Shown one piece after another: positions 58,240 to 64,000 of a stretch of 64,000 bases of DNA. Source of the DNA: Mucor racemosus (Eukaryota > Mucoromycota > Mucoromycetes > Mucorales > Mucoraceae); NCBI GenBank assembly GCA_027405735.1, contig JAPEHQ010000022.1:558001-622000 (forward strand), in the 5' to 3' direction. The notes beneath the pieces are model-generated. The model did not search any database, was not told where the DNA came from, and worked only from the letters and a program-made list of their open reading frames with translations. Position 1 is the first letter of the stretch. Each line of letters opens with the position of its first letter. The position numbers and the translations under genes were made by a program.

Positions 58240-58527
58240 AGATCTATGAAAGTGTGAGAGAGCTCAGATTTAGGAACACAAAAGAATGATCCAAATTAGG
58301 ATGCTTCGTCGACCTGTACGAAATTTTTTTGTAGCGATAGCTAGTAGCTCGAGTGTAATTTAAGCATTTAATTATCAAACGTATAGAATCAAGATGAAGT
58401 TAGTTGATTGGCATAACATATAACAGATAATAACCGCAATGTCATCTATTGAATGGGTAAATGCAAATGTTCAAAGCAAAGCTTACTTTTGAATGAAAGT
58501 ACTAATTATTACTGATTAAGACCAATA

Positions 58528-58670
58528 CACTATGAAGGAAAAATATCTTAATTCTCTTAATTATGCCACATTAAGGAAATAAGAAAATTTTCACTGCTGA
58601 TTTTTTTGAATTTATTTCGTCTTAATATAGCACAATTAAGAGAATTAAAAGATTCTTACTTCATAGTGGC
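58528..58670. mobile_element. Palindromic MITE, copy 1
   Basis: Begins CACTATGAAGG and ends ACTTCATAGTG. The halves fold back (TTAATTCTCTTAATT... / ...AATTAAGAGAATTAA). Absent from copy B, where CAATAGGTTC is continuous. No coding. Confidence 0.8.
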
Positions 58671-58954
58671 AGGCTCAAAAAGCATAATTAAGTGCAATCA
58701 TTGCTAATAAATCGCATAATTTGATATGCAGAAACCCTTTGAAGCATTTATTCTTTTTTTTTTTAATATGACTGAATATTAATGAATCAGAGAAAATACA
58801 ACTGGTAAAAAACTAATATCCAATGTACATCGAGGTCAAGATGGATAAAAGGTGCGCTCATTGTGTAGTGGAAATTGCAATATTATGATGGATAGAAATT
58901 ACAGGACCAAGATGTTGTGTTTGCCTCAGGATTATTTTTAAAAGCGTTTAAAAG

Positions 58955-59192
58955 TGTAGGTTTTCGAGGATATTAAACAGCCAAATTTGAAGATAATTCT
59001 ATTTCTAACTCATATTGAAATGTAATTCTTATAAATAGGCCTTCAAACCAAGACCTAGAAGCTCTTGGTTCTTTCTTTTACCAATAGTTTTTCTAGTAAT
59101 AAAGCCTACGTTCTCCATAATAAATAGTACTAGTTATTATTGTTATTATTATTTCTATAAATAAGATAATTGTATGTATCCATAAACTCTCA
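58955..59192 (+). mobile_element. Solo LTR, family F3, 5-bp duplication AAAAG
   Basis: 238 bp, TGTAGGTTTTCGAG...AAACTCTCA, flanked by AAAAG (58950-58954 and 59193-59197). Copy B is uninterrupted (TTTAAAAGCATAC). Confidence 0.85.
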
Positions 59193-59248
59193 AAAAGCAT
59201 ACTTCATCAAACTTACTGCTTAGATGTTAAATACTCATTACACTATGA

Positions 59249-59395
59249 ATAAAAAATCTCTTATTTCTCTTAATTGTGCCACATTAAGGAAAATAAGAAA
59301 ATTCTCACTGCTTATTTTTTTTAGATTTTGTCTTATTTTCCTTAATGTGGCATAATTAAGGGAATTAAGGAATTTTTTCTTCATAATGTTATTTG
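59249..59395. mobile_element. Palindromic MITE, copy 2
   Basis: TACACTATGAA...TTCATAATGTTA, related to 58528-58670 and similarly self-complementary around GCCACATTAAGG. Missing in copy B. Confidence 0.75.
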
Positions 59396-59494
59396 CTATT
59401 AGTATCATCTTGTTTTTTTATTCAATTGCTGCATTATTAAAAACCAAGCTTTTCATAGCGTATAACAATGGCAATGGGATGTTTCTGATTTTAG

Positions 59495-60134
59495 ATTGAC
59501 ATTTATCATAATATGATGGGCTAAGGATATGTTCGATACTGATATATCAGAAGTTTACCCAGATGTAGAAATCCAGGAACAACTATAGAAATCCAACATG
59601 GCATGACATTTAGTAACTCATACTAAATGTCATACATAACTACATAACCACTAGCATTAACAGCAACTATCAGGAACCTTCAGGAACAATTCGTAGCAAT
59701 GAAACATAAGCAATCCTACATCTTATTCAAATGATACAATCACAGATTCCCAATTCCACAGATTCCATTGTATATCATTTGTTCCCAAATCATATCAAGT
59801 ACCTCAATACCTGGCAATTCATTAATAATATTAATAATCATATAACTATTTAGAAAACATATAAATACGAAGCATCAATGAATTAATAAAATGTATCTTT
59901 TAGCAGAGTATTTTTATATTAGTATCTTTTGATATAACAGATACTATTGTTGATGGGGCATGTCAATTTAATTTATGAAATTTGAATGAAAATACCGAGG
60001 AACCATTTGTAAATACTATTTAGGTTGGTTCTGGTAAAGCATTGAATAAAATGGCTTGTGATAATAAAGAGAGAGAAAGGCGACAATAGGTTCCAGTGAT
60101 TGATGACCATGTTTATGTTTAAGGTTCTGGAGAT
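59495..60134 (+). pseudogene. Captured dynein exon in Z copy D, split by an LTR
   Basis: The same exon as in copies A-C, more decayed: TAG in place of the shared TAA codon, several frameshifts, and the F2 LTR inserted after GATAC. The GTAAGA donor remains. Confidence 0.75.
59540..59939 (+). mobile_element. Solo LTR F2 (400 bp) with 5-bp duplication GATAC
   Basis: TGATATATCAG...TTTGATATAACA, flanked by GATAC (59535-59539 and 59940-59944). It sits inside the dynein-like fragment. Same family as the LTR next to the gag remnant at 55.8 kb. Confidence 0.9.
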
Positions 60135-61487
60135 GTAAGACTAACCTTAATGTAAAGCATCTCTAACGCAATAATTATAAAGTAATATTATATTATCATC
60201 AAATAAACTACCACACAATATTAACATGTATAAATTTTTAGAGTAATAAGCCTGAATCAAGTGGGTACAGCATCATTAATTCTTGAAAAAGTTCTCAAGT
60301 ATTATAAAGTCTCTTATTTTTAAGACTTACAAGGCTTATAAGTGGAATATTAATTTAGAAAATTATTTTTGTCCAGATCATCAATTTTGACATTTTTTAA
60401 TTTTTTTTTCTGATTTTGTAAATCTAGGGTTAATTATACTACCAATTATAAAAACAAAAAATGTACACATATACAGAATTTAGCGCTTTATTTGCTCAAT
60501 CAAAAATAATAAACATTTTTATTGCAAAATATTACATGAAAATCCTTTAATCAAAAAACCGTTTTTGGGACAAAAATGCAAAGTTTCATTACTTAACATT
60601 TAATATTAAACTTTCATAAAATGTGTATTAGTCATGGCTACAATTTTCTCTCACAACGTAGTATATTTAAACGTTGATTTTGGTATCAAAAATTGATTTT
60701 TCTGTTTTTTGATGAAAATCATGAGTGTTGGTAAGGATGAAATGAGCCCCGAAAAATGTCCGCTACAAAATCTGAATTTTCAGACCGTACGTGATTAAAT
60801 ATAAGAAAAGTAAAAAAAAACGCATTTTTATTTAAAGCTTAGATATATAATACCATAATATAATAAGGGACGTAGCCATTCAATCTTGCTATGCTCAACT
60901 ATGGCGTTGCTCTACGGTCTCGCTTCTGCAATTTTTTAATGAATCTATAATATGAAAGCCGGGTTTTCTGGTAGAAAATGCATGTTTCTATGATAACAGA
61001 TATTGCCTATTTTGTTTAATTTATAGGTTAATGCGCTGTAATGCTGCTTTTACATTGGTTGAAATGTGCAATTTAGGAGGGTTTTAATTGCGCTGAATAA
61101 TGTAAAGCCTTGAAAATCCTTTTCTACGAGTGTTGTTTCTCTCTTTTTGTTTTCATATTCCAAGGATATATTCACCACCGTTTGATAAGGCATATCAGAC
61201 TATCAAACTGGTATGCTTTTCTTGTATCTGAATACGACGCATTCTAACATAAGGGACTAATGTTATAATGTACTGTTGGTAGCAGTCGCTGTATTAGAGA
61301 CTGATATTTTCATTTAATCGCATTCTACTACGATCAAGTATCATTATTTACTACTACTGTATTGTTGGTATGTTGGACGTATTTCTTGATTACCAGGTCA
61401 AATCAAAAGCAATAATATTTGTATCTACTCAATAAAAAGCTAGAACTGGCTGCAAACTCTCGAAATGTTCCAGAAAAGTGATAAAAT

Positions 61488-62016
61488 TGTCGTATATTTT
61501 CAGGATTGATAAATAGTACTTAAAAAAGAATACAATTATAAAAGAATGAGTAATTAATCAGTTCTTCAACTGTATAATAAAAACAAGATATCGTTTATTT
61601 AGATATAAAAGTATGGCCTTTTATATTGATTTGACATTGAGATCCTGAGATGTAATTTAAGGCACTATTGAACCATTGGATCTGTTCGATAGTAATCTAT
61701 GGATTGAAATGGATCAATCATAATTTAACCGTTCTTGCAGAGCTTGTGAGTTGTCCTGTTTCAATGCTGCGCTAAATATGCTTGGATGTTGATTTGATAG
61801 CTACTTGATTGGTTAACTGCTGGGATGAAATAATGTGGTGTCATAATTGAGGTCAAAGCGTTCTTGGTAATTACTGGATTAAACTTGATACGTTAGGAGT
61901 TTCTTATATCCGATATCAAGACTTGCACTTCAATACATGTCGTAGTCAATAGATTGTAAGATGTATTGATACTGTAGAAGGTGATAATGTATGATACTAG
62001 TAGGTGGAATACAACA
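61488..62016 (+). mobile_element. Solo LTR F1 with 5-bp duplication AAAAT
   Basis: 529 bp, flanked by AAAAT (61483-61487 and 62017-62021). Copy B shows the empty site GTGATACAATTTCAAATG near 20452. Confidence 0.9.
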
Positions 62017-62816
62017 AAAATTCTAAATGGTATAGAATTACAAAAAAAACAAGATCTAATGTCTTGCCTAATAACCATAGTTTTGATCGTAGCTACTGTA
62101 CACTTGAAAACAAATCTTTTTACAGCAGCTGACAATCGTAAACTAAAATAGTAAGTTTAAAGAAGGTTAATTTGTTTAAATTTTATGTGTGATAAAATAA
62201 CATATATAATCTTAGATTTAGCTTGCATACAAATTTAAGAAGTAGGTGTTATTTAAGTTTATGCCCGAGCAAAAACCATCCTTGCTGTAAATATTATAGC
62301 TATTGTAAACATATCTACAAAAAATGATGATAATTGTAAATATATTGGTGCTTGCATGTATTGCTCTACTACATCAACAACGCATTGAATTGTATTATTG
62401 TCTATAATCTATATTAATAAAAGCAAATGTAATTAAAAACCCATTAGTCCAGTAAAAAATGCAATGGAATTTTGAGAATGGCACAATACTCATGTACAAA
62501 CCAATTTTTGCCCATATGATCAGCTCATTATGTTTATGGTCAGGTTTTATTATTATGCACAAATAGGGATAATGATATGCTTTTGGGCAATTCTACTATT
62601 ATGCACACATGGGATTAACGTCATGCACATGGACAGAATCTATAATTCTACAAATACAGGCTTTTCGTTATGCTTGTGTGCAATTTCTTTTATTGCGCCC
62701 GTGTGCTTTTTGTTATCTTTTTAGCCATATTCAGTGGGCACAACAGCTCAGGCTATAGTGTGCAGCCTACCTCGGTACAACGAAATCATCTTGTGCAGCA
62801 TAGGTCGACCGTAGTG

Positions 62817-64000
62817 AAATAACGATGTTGTTTACTAAAAATAAAAAAAAATAAAAAAATAAAAACGGTAGAAATACAATTATAATCAGCTAAAGTTTTT
62901 ATTACAAAAGATTTCGAAGAATTAAAATAATTGAAAAAGTGTTAGTGTAGCTTAATGTTTTGTAAAGATATGACACCTCAAAGTTTTTAATTATTAGCAG
63001 TGAAAAACCTGTAAAAATCTGAAACATTAGCACTAAAAAAATTGTTCCTCTTGCTAGAAATAGGATATTTCCAGAAACACGTTTTTGGATTAAAGTTGAG
63101 CATCTCAGGTACATTGGGATATAATTTCTTCTTGGTGTTATTTAGTGAGAAAAAAAGTTGAATAGGGGTGAAAAGTTGGACCTAGTTTTTCAGGAAATAG
63201 CAGCGAATTTTGCGTGTTTTTGAGTCTTTTATGAATTATAAAATAATTTCAGACGCAGATAGCATAATGCCATTGATTCCAAAATATTTTGCAGTGTTCA
63301 AGGCATTATGAATATATATCTGAAAACTATATATTGCCTATAATAAAAAAAAAGCTTATAAATCACATTTTGATATTACATCAAATTTTGTATATAAAAT
63401 GACAGTGATGTCAACATACAACATGGCTGCATAGAAGCATGAAGTTACGACTAAGTTGTCTAATACAATAATTAAGTTATATAATCCGTGGCGTAATTAA
63501 CATTTGAAGCTTTTGATCTGTTTCAAACTTTAAAAGACATAATGTCGATATCATACAATCATAATTCTCTCTGCGAAAACAAAATATGTATATAATATAT
63601 TTTTTGAGCCTCTATCAAAGCATAAGCACGGTTTATTTACTGTAAATATGCTACATAATCAGGACATTAGATTACAATTTGAGCTCGAGTAATTTGAATG
63701 TATTGTGTTTCGTTTGAAAATTGAAGACTACACCCTAATTGTACATATATTACAGGTTTTAACTAATGTATTCGCTTAAGAAGTTTATAGAACATATTTA
63801 ATTAGCTATTGGTGACAATGAATAGAGTGAAAATAACGTGCAAATTCCATTACTCTTGTCTTGATTGACAATAGACATTAACATCAATGCAGCAATACCT
63901 ATCTGAGATTAGAACATCAATGCAATAAGCTTTTCAAAGGATTTTGTCAACACTTGATCACCTACTACCTACTTTATCTAAATGAAAATACATTCTGTAA
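62817..64000. repeat. Right flank: shared A/D flank, R repeat copy 4, unassigned end
   Basis: 62817-62940 matches 285-385 inverted. 62940-63260 is an R-repeat copy (minus orientation, start YLRCSTLIQKRVSGNILF when translated). 63260-64000 is AT-rich with no recognised feature. Confidence 0.5.

Larger units (their letters stand above)
56364..62816 (+). mobile_element. Z element, copy D (both termini present, heavily nested)
   Basis: Left end ACTACGGCCGAACTATGC; right end, inverted, CACTACGGTCGACCTATGC. It is the only copy with both inverted termini. Compared with copy B it has six insertions (57699-58239, 58528-58670, 58955-59192, 59249-59395, 59540-59939, 61488-62016) and one deletion of about 480 bases near 61065, between two ATGTGC words. 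No clear target duplication surrounds it, so the element class stays open. Apart from the dynein-like fragment it has no coding content. Confidence 0.72.

Noticed and set aside
1..64000. tRNA or rRNA genes
   Set aside because: No cloverleaf with a GGTTCGAATCC-type arm or rRNA-like conserved block was found by eye.

Overview
The window looks like nuclear DNA of an AT-rich early-diverging fungus, most probably Mucoromycota (Mucorales-like). Reasons: genes carry many short introns of about 50-90 bases with GTAAGT/GTATGT donors; one intron has diagnostic U12 (AT-AC) signals, and minor-spliceosome introns are known from Mucoromycota but not from most other fungi; the protein families (DPH3, Arg82/IPMK, Scc2/NIPBL, secreted subtilase, SGNH phospholipase-like) are fungal; and hAT, Tc1/mariner, pogo-like and LTR elements make up more than half of the sequence.

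Layout. 1-4.8 kb and 14.8-21.7 kb hold inverted copies of one repeat assembly (a 4-6 kb element called Z here, a truncated LTR called F1, and a non-coding repeat called R). They flank a roughly 10 kb gene island with a subtilisin-like protease (5208-7037, -), the diphthamide factor DPH3 (7347-7730, -), a secreted SGNH/GDSL hydrolase (8288-9698, -) and a calponin-homology-like protein (12374-14220, +). 22.3-28.7 kb is an apparently intact hAT transposon with 8-bp target duplications, CTCGA-rich subterminal arrays and a five-exon transposase. 28.9-32.1 kb is another Z copy, followed by a decayed leucine-rich-repeat pseudogene. 34.2-42.3 kb is a second gene island: inositol polyphosphate multikinase with a U12-type intron, the 1824-residue cohesin loader SCC2, and a small secreted peptide gene.

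42.6-50.1 kb is a 7.4 kb palindromic composite. Two essentially identical inverted Tc1-like copies (2.2 kb arms) enclose 3 kb of cargo that encodes a PD-(D/E)XK nuclease-like protein, and the whole block is bounded by TA. A second Tc1-like pseudogene and a second nuclease-like gene (51297-53085, -) follow, then a duplicated 140-bp unit that behaves like a structured RNA. The right end (55.7-62.8 kb) is a broken gag/LTR remnant joined to the longest Z copy, which was itself hit by at least four LTRs and two palindromic MITEs, most with visible 5-bp target duplications.

Every Z copy carries the same 222-223 base exon-like fragment of cytoplasmic dynein intermediate chain with its splice signals, always with a premature stop: a gene fragment captured and amplified by the repeat. 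Exon structures were worked out by hand from reading frame and splice signals; each stated gene sum is divisible by three. Family assignments rest on motif recognition, not on searches.
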